Assembly (NCBI GenBank): GCA_934254825.1
Contig: CAKQMB010000001.1
Location: forward strand, 124,001 to 188,000
Reading direction: 5' to 3'
Source: an uncultured Clostridia bacterium
GTDB taxonomy: Bacteria; Bacillota; Clostridia; Christensenellales; Borkfalkiaceae
DNA: 64,000 bases
The notes beneath the pieces are model-generated. The model made no database searches. It was not told where the DNA came from and was given only the letters and a program-made list of their open reading frames with translations. A program made the translations under genes and the position numbers. Positions 1 through 9,247 of the stretch are shown here, piece by piece. Positions within the stretch are counted from its first letter, which is position 1. Each line of letters begins with the position of its first letter.

Positions 1-2027
1 GCGCCCTGTCTTCTCGAACCGCCCGACATAGAACCGTTGGACGAGAGAACGTCGCCGTCGAGGGTGACTATTCTGAATCCGAAACGATACTTCTTGGCGA
101 TATTCGTCGCGTTTTCGATCGTGTCTACGATAAGCGTGTTTCCCAAAAGGAATTTGATTACGTTATCGAAATATTTGTCGTAAGATACGAGATTTGTCGC
201 AAGTCCCAGCGCGCCTCTTTCGTTAAGAGCCATTCTCGTGTCCGCGCCGTCTGCTCTCGGCTTCATCGACGAAACGGGAAGGAAGGTTACTCTTCCGCCC
301 TCGGTACGTTTAAGGAAGTTGATGAGGTACTGCGCGTCGTCGGGAGTTGCCGTAACGACGTTCTGCATCGCTCCGCCGAAACACGTTTCGATTGCCGTTT
401 CGTATTTCGCGTCCGTTTTGACGAGGTTCGCGACAACGCCTTTAATTCTCTTCGCGACTTCGGGATTACTCTTTCCGCTATTCAAAAGGTGTCTTACCGA
501 AACGGGGAAACCTTCGAAATTATCCCTTATGCTCGCGAACGTGCGTTTGTTCGCTTCCAAAGCCGCTATTTCGGAATTGAGCTTGAAAATTCTCGAATTG
601 ATATCCGATATGTAAATATTGGTGGCGGCTATGTCGTTTTCTTTATCTTTTATATCGTTTTTGGTGTTGTTTATAAGCTTGTCCGTCTGAGAAAGCTCGG
701 CTTGTTTGACCGTGTTTTCCATTGTAAGCTCGGAAAGCTTACCGGACAAAGCGTCGAGACGGTCGTTTGTTTCTTTCTGTCTCGCTTCGATAACGTTCTT
801 TTCGGAAGAAAGCGCGCCTATGTTCTGTTTTAAATCCGCCAGAGACTCCACGCTTTTCAAAATAGCGTCCTGAGCGTTACGCGCGTTCTGCTCGCCCTCG
901 GAAATAGCCGCGACGACTCTCGCAAGCTCGGTGCTTACTTTTCCGCCCTTTATTTCGAGTTCGGCAAGCTGCTTTTCGCTGTCGAGAACTTTATCCTTTC
1001 TCTCGGTGATCTGCTCGGCGAGTTCTTTGAGTCTCGTTTCCGCATCGGCGATTTCCTGGCGAAGTCTCTTTATTTCGTTTCTGAAATAATTGATTTTTTC
1101 GCCGTATACCTTTGCGTTACCCGACTGACGTTCGAACTCCTGCGTTTTTTCCAGGAGTTCGTCGTTTACCTGCTTTACATAATCGTCGGCGTCGGCGATC
1201 TCCTTCTGATGTCTGTTATAAGATTTTATCGCGTCGTCAAGCTCCGCGCTGCGAAGGGCAAGTTCGTTCACGATATCTCTTATTCTGCCGTTAATCGTAG
1301 CTTTGGACTGCGACGCGTGCGAAGATTTATAAAGGTAAGCGTTGATTTCGTGGTATTTAAGCTCTTCCGACAAAGCCTGATAACTACGGGTTTTTTCCGC
1401 CTGTTTGCGAAGAGGTTCGAGCTGACGTTCAAGCTCCGAGGTTATGTCGGTTATACGAACGATATTGTCTCTCGTTCTGTCGAGTTTTCTCGAAGTTTCC
1501 GCTCTTTCTTTCTTGGTTTTCGCAATGCCTACGGCTTCTTCGAAAATCGCTCTTCGATCCTCGGGTTTCGAGGAAAGAATTTCCGATACCTTACCTTGTC
1601 CGATGATGGTGTAACCCTCTTTCGAAACGCCGCCCTCGCGGAGATAATCGATTATGTCTTTAAGCCTTGCAAGTTTTCTGTTGACGTAGTATTCGCTCTC
1701 GCCCGATCTGTAAAGTTTTCTCGTGAAAACAACTTCGGTATATTCGAGATCCTTGAAAACCTTGTCGGTGTTGTCGAACACGAGCGACACTTCGCAATAG
1801 GAAAGCGCCTTTCTGTTCTGCGTACCGTTGAAGATTACGTCCTGCATGTTCGAGCCTCTGAGCTGTTTTGCGGACTGCTCGCCGAGAACCCATCTTATCG
1901 CGTCGGCTACGTTACTTTTTCCGCAACCGTTGGGACCTACTATGCACGTTACTCCGTTTTCGAATTGAATTTCTTGCTTATCGGCGAAAGATTTAAAGCC
2001 TACGAGTTCTATTCTTTTAAAATTCAC
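1..2027 (-). CDS. smc: Chromosome segregation protein SMC (N-terminal part, cut by window edge)
   Basis: Reading the minus strand from a GTG at 2027 gives an open frame of about 675 residues that runs off the left edge. It starts VNFKRIELVGFKSFADK and has the SMC Walker A motif GPNGCGKSN at residues 31-39. ARRLKD-like and REGGVSKEGY head-domain sequence follows, then a long charged coiled coil (about 170-500). A hinge-like segment follows (about 515-665), containing GFPVSVRHLL and GRVTFLPV. SMC is the cytoplasmic ATPase that compacts and segregates the chromosome with ScpA/ScpB. The GTG start overlaps the TGA of rnc by 4 bp (GTGA), which suggests translational coupling in a plsX-rnc-smc operon. 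The second coiled coil and the Walker B head lie outside the window. Confidence 0.96.
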   Translation of the reverse strand, partial: MNFKRIELVGFKSFADKQEIQFENGVTCIVGPNGCGKSNVADAIRWVLGEQSAKQLRGSNMQDVIFNGTQNRKALSYCEVSLVFDNTDKVFKDLEYTEVVFTRKLYRSGESEYYVNRKLARLKDIIDYLREGGVSKEGYTIIGQGKVSEILSSKPEDRRAIFEEAVGIAKTKKERAETSRKLDRTRDNIVRITDITSELERQLEPLRKQAEKTRSYQALSEELKYHEINAYLYKSSHASQSKATINGRIRDIVNELALRSAELDDAIKSYNRHQKEIADADDYVKQVNDELLEKTQEFERQSGNAKVYGEKINYFRNEIKRLRQEIADAETRLKELAEQITERKDKVLDSEKQLAELEIKGGKVSTELARVVAAISEGEQNARNAQDAILKSVESLADLKQNIGALSSEKNVIEARQKETNDRLDALSGKLSELTMENTVKQAELSQTDKLINNTKNDIKDKENDIAATNIYISDINSRIFKLNSEIAALEANKRTFASIRDNFEGFPVSVRHLLNSGKSNPEVAKRIKGVVANLVKTDAKYETAIETCFGGAMQNVVTATPDDAQYLINFLKRTEGGRVTFLPVSSMKPRADGADTRMALNERGALGLATNLVSYDKYFDNVIKFLLGNTLIVDTIENATNIAKKYRFGFRIVTLDGDVLSSNGSMSGGSRRQG

Positions 2028-3082
2028 TTTATTCTTTCTCCTTTTCGGCTTGCGGGCGACTTCCGCTTGCCGAGAGTGTTATTTGCCGTTTTATTTACCG
2101 TTTTTTCCGCCGCTTGTCCGGGGGTGTTCTTCCTATCGGCGTCAGGATTTTTTCTTTGGTTTTTATTTCCGCCCCGCTTTTGTCCGGAGACGTTTCCGCG
2201 GTTGTCGTTCGATTTTCCGCAGTTATCGTTTGATTTCCCGTTCGATTTCCCGCGGTTGTCGTTCGATTTACCGTTTTTTTCGTTCGCTTTTCCGCGATTT
2301 TCGGGTCTGCCTTTCGGACTACCCGCCGCGCCCGGTTTTTCGTTTTTTTCCGAAACCTTTTCCGCCCCGCCCGAAAGCTTTCCGAGGGCTATCGCCGCGG
2401 CATTCTGCTCGGCTTCGCTTTTCTTTTTTCCGCCGGCTTCTCCGAATTTTTTTCCGTCTACATACACAGCCACGGTGAACACGGGGTCGTGCGCGGGTCC
2501 CGTTTTACCGATTTCCCTGTACGCAATCTCGCCGAGTTTGTTCTTCTGAACGTACTCCTGCAACCTGCCTTTATAATTTTCGGATTTTGTGCTTTGACTT
2601 GCGCGCGGAATTTCCTCCGCCGCCGATTTTTTTTCGGGTTTAAATCTGTTTAAAAGCGTTCTTTTTATAAAGTTTCTCGCTTCGTCTTCGCCGCCGTCGA
2701 GATAGATCCCCGCGACGAGCGCCTCGTACAGATTTTCGCACGAAGCTTCGTGATGTTCGGGAGTATTTCTTTTTTCTCCCTCGCCGTAAAGTATGTAATC
2801 GTTAAGACCGAGCCTGACTATCGCCTGAGCCAACGGTTTTCTCGATACTATCTGTTGTTTGTAAACCGTAAGTATTCCTTCGCTCTCGCCGGGATATTTC
2901 GAAAAAAGATATTCCGTAACGACGAACCCGAGGATAGAGTCCCCGAAAAATTCCAGCAGCTCGTTATTCTTGCAGGAATGCTCGTGCGAATAGGAAGAAT
3001 GGGTGAAGCAGGTGCGAAGAAGGGTTTTGTCCTTAAAAGAATAACCTATCCTCTCTTCGCATTCGTACATAACGAATATCAT
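2024..3082 (-). CDS. rnc: Ribonuclease III with long Lys/Asn-rich C-terminal tail
   Basis: Double-strand-specific endoribonuclease that processes rRNA precursors and mRNAs. The RNase III signature LEFFGDSIL lies at residues 43-51, with the expected acidic residues E41, E44 and D48. EALVAGIYLDGG follows at 120-131. A dsRNA-binding domain spans roughly 170-245 (GRLQEYVQ to EAEQNAAAIALGKL). The family normally ends there. This protein continues for about 105 residues of Lys/Asn/Gly/Ser low complexity with repeated GKSNDN units. The residue three before E120, usually a metal-binding Asp (D114 in E. coli), is Asn117 (codon AAT). I chose the ATG at 3082 because it overlaps the plsX stop as ATGA, behind a GGGGA. 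An ATG at 3070 is the alternative. acpP, often found between plsX and rnc, is absent. Confidence 0.94.
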   Translation of the reverse strand: MIFVMYECEERIGYSFKDKTLLRTCFTHSSYSHEHSCKNNELLEFFGDSILGFVVTEYLFSKYPGESEGILTVYKQQIVSRKPLAQAIVRLGLNDYILYGEGEKRNTPEHHEASCENLYEALVAGIYLDGGEDEARNFIKRTLLNRFKPEKKSAAEEIPRASQSTKSENYKGRLQEYVQKNKLGEIAYREIGKTGPAHDPVFTVAVYVDGKKFGEAGGKKKSEAEQNAAAIALGKLSGGAEKVSEKNEKPGAAGSPKGRPENRGKANEKNGKSNDNRGKSNGKSNDNCGKSNDNRGNVSGQKRGGNKNQRKNPDADRKNTPGQAAEKTVNKTANNTLGKRKSPASRKGERIK

Positions 3083-4095
3083 ACGTTTTCCCCGCTTATT
3101 TTGCTTATATTGTCCTTGATTTTTCCGCAAACGTTGATCGCCGCGGCGTTATACGCCTGGAATATCGCGTTTTTGAAAGCTTCGGATTTGGACGAGCCGT
3201 GAGCTTTTACTATTACTTTTTCCATACCCAGAAGCACCGCTCCGCCTTTTTTATTGTAATCGAGCTTTCCTTTAACTTTTCTGAACGCGTTCTTCATCAG
3301 AAGCGCGCCGACCGTGGCTTTTTTGGAAGCCTTTATTTCCGCTTTCAAGGTCGTGAAAATACAATTCACCGCCCCTTCCAGGCTCTTTAAGGCGATATTT
3401 CCGCTGAAACCGTCCGAAACGACTACGTCGTAATCGCCCGAAAGAATTTCCCTCGCTTCCATATTGCCTACGAAGTTAAGTCCTTTTATTTCTTTTAAAA
3501 GTCCGAAAGCTTCTTTTGTGGTAAGGTTGCCTTTTTTATCTTCCGTTCCGTTGGACAAAAGCGCGACTCTCGGGTTTTTAACGCCCATGACCTCGCTCAT
3601 ATAAACGCTGCCCATCATCGCGAACTGCACGAGATTGACGGGCTTTACGTCGGGATTGGCGCCGCAGTCCAGAAGCATGGTCTCCCCGCCTTTAAGATTG
3701 GGAAGAGTCGGTGCGAGTGCGGGGCGAAGTATGCCTTTCACTCTCGGCGTTAAAAGCACGGCGGCGGCAAGAACCGCTCCCGTAGACCCCGCCGAAACGA
3801 ACGCTTTCGCCTGTTCGTCGCGCCGAAGCATTTTCGCCGATACCACTATCGATGAATCGGGTTTGTTTTTTATCGCGTCGGTAGGCGTTTCGTTGCAATC
3901 GATAACGTCCTCCGCATTCACGACGGAAACTCTCGACGAATCGAATTCGCACCTTCCGAGTATTTCGCGGACGGCGTTTTCCTTGCCGACAAGCACTACG
4001 TCGAATCCCTCTTTTTCGTTTACGGCGGCAATCGCGCCTTGTACTATTTCCTCGGGCGCATTGTCTCCCCCGAACGCGTCGACGATTATTTTCAT
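3079..4095 (-). CDS. plsX: Phosphate acyltransferase PlsX
   Basis: Converts acyl-ACP to acyl-phosphate for phosphatidic acid synthesis (PlsX/PlsY route). The 338 residues match the usual family length. It opens with the typical KIIVDAFGGDNAPEEIVQGA and carries MLLDCGANPDVKP, SNGTEDKKGN and DVVVSDGFSGNIALK, all characteristic PlsX blocks. An ATGA overlap joins it to rnc, so lipid synthesis, RNA processing and SMC appear to be co-transcribed, a common Bacillota arrangement. The start ATG at 4095 follows AAAGGAGAG. Confidence 0.96.
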   Translation of the reverse strand: MKIIVDAFGGDNAPEEIVQGAIAAVNEKEGFDVVLVGKENAVREILGRCEFDSSRVSVVNAEDVIDCNETPTDAIKNKPDSSIVVSAKMLRRDEQAKAFVSAGSTGAVLAAAVLLTPRVKGILRPALAPTLPNLKGGETMLLDCGANPDVKPVNLVQFAMMGSVYMSEVMGVKNPRVALLSNGTEDKKGNLTTKEAFGLLKEIKGLNFVGNMEAREILSGDYDVVVSDGFSGNIALKSLEGAVNCIFTTLKAEIKASKKATVGALLMKNAFRKVKGKLDYNKKGGAVLLGMEKVIVKAHGSSKSEAFKNAIFQAYNAAAINVCGKIKDNISKISGENV

Positions 4096-4145
4096 TGAGA
4101 AACTCTCCTTTCAGGATTTTTTTTGATCGGAATTGTCCGCCGTTT

Positions 4146-5540
4146 TTAATATTCGAGGTTGTCCACCGTTCTCGGGAAAGGAATTACGTCTCTTATGTTT
4201 GCGATACCCGTAAGGTACATAACCATTCTTTCGAAGCCGAGACCGAAACCGGAGTGCGTCGTTCCGCCGTATTTTCTGAGATTTAAATACCAGTCGTAGT
4301 CGGCGGGTTTAAGTCCGAGTTCGTCCATTCTCTTTAAAAGAACGTCTTCCCTCTCCTCTCTCTGACTTCCGCCGATAAGCTCGCCGATGCCGGGTACGAG
4401 AAGATCCGCCGCCGCAACCGTTTTCCCGTCGTCGTTTAAACGCATATAGAACGCCTTGATTTCCTTCGGGTAATCGGTAAGGAAAACGGGTTTTTTGTAA
4501 ACCTGTTCGGTGAGATAACGCTCGTGTTCGCTTTGAAGGTCGCATCCCCAGTATACGGGGAATTCGAACTTGTCCTTTATCGGTTCGAGTATTTTTATGG
4601 CTTCGGTGTACGGCAGTCTTACAAAGTCGCTCGTCATAACGTGCGTGAGTCTGTCGATAAGTCCCTTATCCACGAAGTTGTTCAGAAATTCGAGTTCCGC
4701 GGGGCAGGTTTTCATAACGTGCGAAATGATATGCTTTACCATCGCTTCCGCAACGTCCATATCGTCCGAAAGATCGGCGAAAGCCATTTCGGGTTCTATC
4801 ATCCAGAATTCCGCCGCGTGTCTCGCGGTGTTGGAACGCTCGGCTCTGAAAGTCGGTCCGAACGTGTAAACGTTACCGAACGCCATCGCGTAAGCTTCCG
4901 CCGAAAGCTGACCCGAAACGGTAAGGCTCGCCTGTTTTTTGAAAAAGTCCTGCGTGTAGTCGACCTTTCCGTCCTTTTTGGGAACGTTGTTAAGGTCGAG
5001 CGTAGTCACCTGGAACATCGCGCCCGCGCCTTCGCAGTCGCTGCCCGTGATAAGCGGGGTGTGAACGTAAACGAAGCCTTGGGAATTGAAAAATTCGTGT
5101 ATCGCAAACGCCGCTTCGCTTCTTATTCTGAACACCGCGCCGAATGTGTTGGTGCGCGGTCTTAAATAAGCGATCTCGCGAAGATATTCGAGCGAGTGGC
5201 GTTTCTTCTGCAACGGGAAATCGGGAGAGGAAGTTCCCTCGACCGCGATTTTTTCCGCTTTGATTTCAAACGACTGTTTTGCGCCCGGCGTTAAAACGAG
5301 CGTTCCGTCCACGATGAGCGAAGCTCCGACGTTCTGCGACGCTATCTCGTCGTAATTGTCTATTTTATCGCGTTCGAAAACCACTTGAAGGTTTTTGAAA
5401 CAACTGCCGTCGTTAAGTTCTATGAATCCGAAGGCTTTGGAGTCTCTTATCGTTCTCGCCCAGCCCATAACGGTGACTTTTTTATCGCCGTAACTCTCTT
5501 TATCCGAAAAAAGATCTTTTATAAGTACTCTCTTCCGCAT
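4146..5540 (-). CDS. asnS: Asparaginyl-tRNA synthetase
   Basis: Class II aminoacyl-tRNA synthetase that charges tRNA-Asn. It has an N-terminal OB-fold anticodon-binding domain (VTVMGWARTIRDSKAFGFIELNDGS). Class II motif 2 is visible as TFRAERSNTARHAAEFWMIEPE-type sequence, and motif 3 as GFGLGFERMVMYLTG...DVIPFPR near the C terminus. The frame opens at a GTG at 5579. I chose the ATG at 5540 (464 residues, beginning MRKRVLIKDLF) because GCGGAG lies 9 nt upstream and family members begin there. No T-box leader was found upstream. Confidence 0.95.
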   Translation of the reverse strand: MRKRVLIKDLFSDKESYGDKKVTVMGWARTIRDSKAFGFIELNDGSCFKNLQVVFERDKIDNYDEIASQNVGASLIVDGTLVLTPGAKQSFEIKAEKIAVEGTSSPDFPLQKKRHSLEYLREIAYLRPRTNTFGAVFRIRSEAAFAIHEFFNSQGFVYVHTPLITGSDCEGAGAMFQVTTLDLNNVPKKDGKVDYTQDFFKKQASLTVSGQLSAEAYAMAFGNVYTFGPTFRAERSNTARHAAEFWMIEPEMAFADLSDDMDVAEAMVKHIISHVMKTCPAELEFLNNFVDKGLIDRLTHVMTSDFVRLPYTEAIKILEPIKDKFEFPVYWGCDLQSEHERYLTEQVYKKPVFLTDYPKEIKAFYMRLNDDGKTVAAADLLVPGIGELIGGSQREEREDVLLKRMDELGLKPADYDWYLNLRKYGGTTHSGFGLGFERMVMYLTGIANIRDVIPFPRTVDNLEY

Positions 5541-5715
5541 TGCTTTTGTCTCCGCTTGATAAATTTTTTTGCTATCCACGGTTGACCGCGTTCGAACCCG
5601 CCGTAACGCATTCGACTGCGGCTAACAGGAGATCGTCTTTAAAAAACGTCTCCGAAAAACGTAATATATAATATAATAACATAAATAATAATAAATTACA
5701 ACAAATTTAAGCCCG

Positions 5716-5752
5716 AAAAAATAGCCGCAAAGGAAATTTTTTCCTTTGCGGC
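5716..5752 (-). terminator. Rho-independent terminator after the GNAT-like gene
   Basis: A perfect 13-bp stem (GCCGCAAAGGAAA / TTTCCTTTGCGGC, arms 5724-5736 and 5740-5752) has a TTT loop. Read on the minus strand, TATTTTTT follows. It lies about 45 bp past the stop of the 5796-6917 gene and separates it from asnS. Confidence 0.88.
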
Positions 5753-5795
5753 GACATTATTTTAATCGTATTTCCCGATTTTTGCCGAGCGGCTT

Positions 5796-6917
5796 TTAAA
5801 TATTTTTCCCGAAAGTCGCTCTGCGCTTGATCTCCTTATGCTCGACGTGCTTCCACTGCGACAAAATGCCCGCGTTCGTGGTGAGCATCGGGTTGCACAC
5901 GACGTCTTTTATTCCGTTTTTCATAATGTTCCGATGAATTCTCGAAATAACCATCGAATTCACGCCCGTGTCTCTGTATTCGGGCGCGACGCCTATGAGC
6001 GTAAGCTCCAACGCGTCGGGTTTTTTAATCGCTCTCAAAAGCGGGATAGCGCTCGCTACCAGCCTGCCGTTATGCTTCTTTATTATCTTGCCTATCGCGG
6101 GGATAACCACGCCGAACGCGGCTATTTTGCCCGTTTTCGGGTCGAGTATACAGGAAAAATAATCCTGATTTATTACAGTTGCAAACTGTGTGAGGACGTT
6201 CTTTTTAACGTTGCCTTTAAGCTCGACATAGCAATCGAGATCTTTATACGCTTCGTTGTAACAGTCGAAAAAGGCGTCCGCATACTCTTTTATGACTCGT
6301 TTTATCGGATATTTATCGTTGAGTTCGACAAAACCGTAACGCTTTTCGACGAATTCCGCGGCTTTGTAAATCCTCGGATCGAGCGTTTCGGGATACATTT
6401 CGAATTCTATCCACTCGCTTTCCTTTCGGTAGCCGAGTTTTTCGAGCGTTTTCGGATAATACTCGTAGTTGTAGTTGGTGGCGTAAGTGGCGGCGCGGTC
6501 GAAACCCTGCGTAAGCATTCCTTCCCTGTCCGTATCGTTGAAACCCCACGGACCGTGAATAACCGTCATTCCGCGTTCTTTACCGAACTGCTCGACGGCA
6601 TTAAGTAACGCTTCGGCGACTTCTTCGTCGCCGTTGAAGTCGAACCTCGAAAAACGAATTTTCTTTTCGCCGAATTTTCTGTTGCTTTCCTCTACGATTA
6701 TGCCCGCAATCCTACCCGCAAGCTCGTCGTTTTTATAAGCGAGAAAACATCTGACCTCGCAACCTTCGGCGGCGTAATTTTTACGCGGGTTTTTTATGTT
6801 TCTCTCGTCGCTCGTAAAACAAGGCACATAAAAATCGCTGTCCTTATAAAGCTTCAACGGATATTCGGCAAACGCTTTCATATCCCTCGCCGTGACGGCT
6901 TCCTTGATTTTTACCAT
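5796..6917 (-). CDS. GNAT-fold N-acetyltransferase-like protein
   Basis: This 373-residue cytoplasmic protein resembles the large GNAT-like proteins annotated as hypothetical in many Clostridia and Bacteroidota. Visible blocks are KLYKDSDFYVPCF near the N terminus, CFLAYKNDELAGRIAGII (an acetyltransferase-like beta strand, about 57-74), GPWGFNDTDREGMLTQGFD (about 123-141) and LTLIGVAPEYRDTGVNSMVI (about 308-327). The last resembles the acetyl-CoA-binding GNAT motif, although the canonical Q/RxxGxG/A is only partly matched. No substrate can be assigned. The gene is monocistronic between a consensus promoter (6955-6983) and a strong terminator. The start at 6917 follows AAGGAGAAAAGGT. Confidence 0.8.
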   Translation of the reverse strand: MVKIKEAVTARDMKAFAEYPLKLYKDSDFYVPCFTSDERNIKNPRKNYAAEGCEVRCFLAYKNDELAGRIAGIIVEESNRKFGEKKIRFSRFDFNGDEEVAEALLNAVEQFGKERGMTVIHGPWGFNDTDREGMLTQGFDRAATYATNYNYEYYPKTLEKLGYRKESEWIEFEMYPETLDPRIYKAAEFVEKRYGFVELNDKYPIKRVIKEYADAFFDCYNEAYKDLDCYVELKGNVKKNVLTQFATVINQDYFSCILDPKTGKIAAFGVVIPAIGKIIKKHNGRLVASAIPLLRAIKKPDALELTLIGVAPEYRDTGVNSMVISRIHRNIMKNGIKDVVCNPMLTTNAGILSQWKHVEHKEIKRRATFGKNI

Positions 6918-6954
6918 ACCTTTTCTCCTTGGTTTTTATAATCATTCCTTATCC

Positions 6955-6983
6955 ATTATACAACATCCGTTATAAAATCACAA
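6955..6983 (-). promoter_or_regulatory. Sigma-A-type promoter for the GNAT-like gene
   Basis: On the minus strand, TTGTGA (6983-6978) and TATAAT (6960-6955) are separated by exactly 17 bp. They lie about 40 bp upstream of the start codon at 6917. Confidence 0.75.
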
Positions 6984-7086
6984 TCGTTTTAAGCGAATTT
7001 TACAACGAAAAAAGTCGAAATTCGTCGCCGCAAATCGAAAAAACGTTCTTTGCGGCGTTAAAATCGTTCGCCGTAAAAAAACGAAA

Positions 7087-7212
7087 TCAGTCGTCGTTTC
7101 GGGATTTCGGAACTATCGCCTCGGTCGGCTTTTCGTCTTTTAAGGACATAACGTAATTTTCGTAATCCTTCTCGGTCATTTTTTTAACGGGATGCTTTCT
7201 TTTTTTGCTCAT
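7087..7212 (-). CDS. Small basic/acidic protein, 41 aa, unknown function
   Basis: A short minus-strand frame begins ATG at 7212 with AAAAGGAG 7 nt upstream and ends TGA at 7087. The protein starts MSKKRKHPVKKMTEKDYENY and ends with an acidic/basic tail (KSRNDD). It has a lysine-rich head, no signal peptide and no cysteine. I recognise no family. The strong ribosome binding site and position between two transcription units favour a real gene. Confidence 0.6.
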   Translation of the reverse strand: MSKKRKHPVKKMTEKDYENYVMSLKDEKPTEAIVPKSRNDD

Positions 7213-7287
7213 ATCATACTCCTTTTCCGTCCGCCCGGACGAGATTTATACGATATGATTTTGCCCCGATACGGCGATTTTATACCG

Positions 7288-7320
7288 TAAAAAATAAACG
7301 CCCCCTTTACGGAGGCGTTT
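7288..7320 (-). terminator. Terminator after the Na/Pi cotransporter gene
   Basis: Arms AAACGCC (7296-7302) and GGCGTTT (7314-7320) form a stem read leftwards into TTTATTTTTTAC. It sits 8 bp past the stop of the 7328-8986 gene. Confidence 0.8.
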
Positions 7321-7327
7321 GAAATTT

Positions 7328-8986
7328 TTATTGAAGTTCCTCTATGGAGTGAGCCATAAAATTGATATGGTCGCCCGCTCTTTCGAGGTTTGACACGAGG
7401 TTTATGAACACCGCGCTGTTTTTGGGCGAACACGAACCCGCGTTGAGCCTTGCGATATGCTCGTCGATAAGAGTTTTGCGCTTTGCGTCCACTCCGTTTT
7501 CGATTTTTTCGAGCGCGGCGAAACCGTCTTTATTCTTGGTTTCGAAAATGGCGACGGCGATTTTATACATTTCGCTCAAATCGTCGTACATCGCTTTAAG
7601 CTGATCGATGACCTGATCGGAAAAAACAAGGTTTTTATCTACGCAGTTGCGCGTGTATTTCGCGATATTGTCCGATATTTCGGAAACACGCAGAAGGTCG
7701 GCGAGCGCGTGGTAAAGAATGGAAATTCTCTGATCGTCGTGAACGGAAACGTCCTCGCCCGAGACCTTGACGAGGTAGTCGGTTATCTGTCTCGAAACAA
7801 TGGTTATTTCGTCGTTTTCTGCATGAACGGCTTCGGTGGCGGAAACGTCCCTTTCGACAAACGCCGTGAACGCGGCATGAAGATTATTCATACACCTGTC
7901 GCCCATAGCGACCGTTTCCTTTTGCAACTGAGCGATCGCGACGGTAGGCGTGGAAAGCATACGTTCGTCCATATACGCAAGACGAGTTTCCTCTTCCGTA
8001 TTTTTTTCTCTGATGATTATTTCCGTAATTTTAACTATCCACTTCGTGAGCGGAAGGAAAATAAGCGTGCAGATCGAGTTGAACGCCAAATGGAATAAAG
8101 CGAGTTGCATTTCCGCGGTCGGGATGATATTCATCCAGAAACCGCTCATAAAATCTCTCCATATCATAAGAACGATAAGGAAAATAAGCGAACCGAAGAA
8201 ATTGAAAAGAAAATGGATAAGAGCGGAACGTTTTGCGTTGGTCGTCGCGCCGATAGAGCTTATGAGCGCGGTTACGCACGTTCCGATATTGGTTCCGAGA
8301 ACTATATATAAAATGGCGTTGCCGCCGCTGCCTATCTGAATTCCCGCAGAAACAAGCGAAAGCAAAATGGCGTTTACCGCCGTACTCGACTGCATTATCG
8401 CCGTTATGACCGCGCCGATAAGCATAAGCACGATCGGTTCTATAAAAGCGGGCTTTATACTGCTGCAAAGAAGACTTTTTATCGTTTCGTTATCTTTAAA
8501 GCCGTTACTGCACGCGGAAATTATCGTCAGACCGAAAAATACGAGACCGAAGCCCGCCAGAGTCAGGCTCCAACTCTTCGCCTTTCCGTTTTTCAGAAGC
8601 ATCGAAAGGAAAATACCGACGAAGGAAAACACCATAAAGTATTTTCCGACGCTCGTTACGCCCACCGCAATAAGAATGGTCGTTATGGTCGTTCCTATGT
8701 TCGCGCCCATAATAACCGCGGTCGCCTGATAAAGACTCATCATACCCGCGTTGACGAAACCTATGACCATAACCGTCGTCGCGCCCGAGCTTTGCATAAG
8801 CACGGTCGCCCCGACGCCTATGCCGACGCCCGCGATCTTACTTTTCGAAGTTTTATCGAAAAGCTTTCTGAGTCCCTTGTTCGCAACCTTTTGCAGGTTT
8901 TCCGACAGAAGTTTAAATCCTATCAGGAACGCGCCGAGCGCGGCGACAAGGTATAACGCAATCAAATATTTGTCTGTAAATTCCAT
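7328..8986 (-). CDS. Na+/phosphate cotransporter family protein with PhoU-like domain
   Basis: NptA/PhoU-type sodium-dependent phosphate uptake protein of the inner membrane, 552 residues. The two inverted Na_Pi_cotrans repeats show as VLMQSSGATTVMVIGFVNAG (about 62-81) and IMQSSTAVNAILLSLVSAG (about 195-213). Each carries the QSS motif that binds substrate in this family, and about eight to nine hydrophobic segments surround them. The C-terminal 200 residues (from about 345) are soluble and helical and resemble PhoU, a regulator of phosphate signalling. The gene is monocistronic, with promoter 9089-9117 and a terminator close to the stop. Confidence 0.92.
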   Translation of the reverse strand: MEFTDKYLIALYLVAALGAFLIGFKLLSENLQKVANKGLRKLFDKTSKSKIAGVGIGVGATVLMQSSGATTVMVIGFVNAGMMSLYQATAVIMGANIGTTITTILIAVGVTSVGKYFMVFSFVGIFLSMLLKNGKAKSWSLTLAGFGLVFFGLTIISACSNGFKDNETIKSLLCSSIKPAFIEPIVLMLIGAVITAIMQSSTAVNAILLSLVSAGIQIGSGGNAILYIVLGTNIGTCVTALISSIGATTNAKRSALIHFLFNFFGSLIFLIVLMIWRDFMSGFWMNIIPTAEMQLALFHLAFNSICTLIFLPLTKWIVKITEIIIREKNTEEETRLAYMDERMLSTPTVAIAQLQKETVAMGDRCMNNLHAAFTAFVERDVSATEAVHAENDEITIVSRQITDYLVKVSGEDVSVHDDQRISILYHALADLLRVSEISDNIAKYTRNCVDKNLVFSDQVIDQLKAMYDDLSEMYKIAVAIFETKNKDGFAALEKIENGVDAKRKTLIDEHIARLNAGSCSPKNSAVFINLVSNLERAGDHINFMAHSIEELQ

Positions 8987-9088
8987 ACTCCGTTATTCGA
9001 ATTTTTTCTTTCGTTTCCCTTTCGTAACGTCTTCAAAACACAACAACTTCGAAAGGCTTTTTGAGTTTTACATATATCGTCATTTTCC

Positions 9089-9117
9089 ATAATAACGATT
9101 TCACAAATAAAAAGCAA
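9089..9117 (-). promoter_or_regulatory. Promoter for the Na/Pi cotransporter gene
   Basis: On the minus strand, TTGCTT (9117-9112) and TATTAT (9094-9089) are spaced by 17 bp, about 100 bp upstream of the start at 8986. I saw no PhoB-type repeat around it. Confidence 0.6.
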
Positions 9118-9175
9118 GCGATTGACCCCACTTTTCGCTCACGATAAGAGAATTTGTTGTTTTACGGAAAACGGG

Positions 9176-9204
9176 AAAAAAGCCCCGCGGCGATGCCGCG
9201 GGGC
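9176..9204 (-). terminator. Terminator after the CPBP protease operon
   Basis: A 10-bp perfect stem GCCCCGCGGC / GCCGCGGGGC (9182-9191 and 9195-9204) reads into TTTTTT on the minus strand. It ends the three-gene unit 11502-9272. Confidence 0.88.
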
Positions 9205-9247
9205 GCGATTTATCGGAATTTTTTGTTTGATCGAGCAATAAAAACCC

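Noticed and set aside
5581..5625. tRNA-like T-arm sequence GCGTTCGAACCCGC upstream of asnS
   Set aside because: No matching acceptor stem, anticodon arm or D-arm could be found at the right distances.
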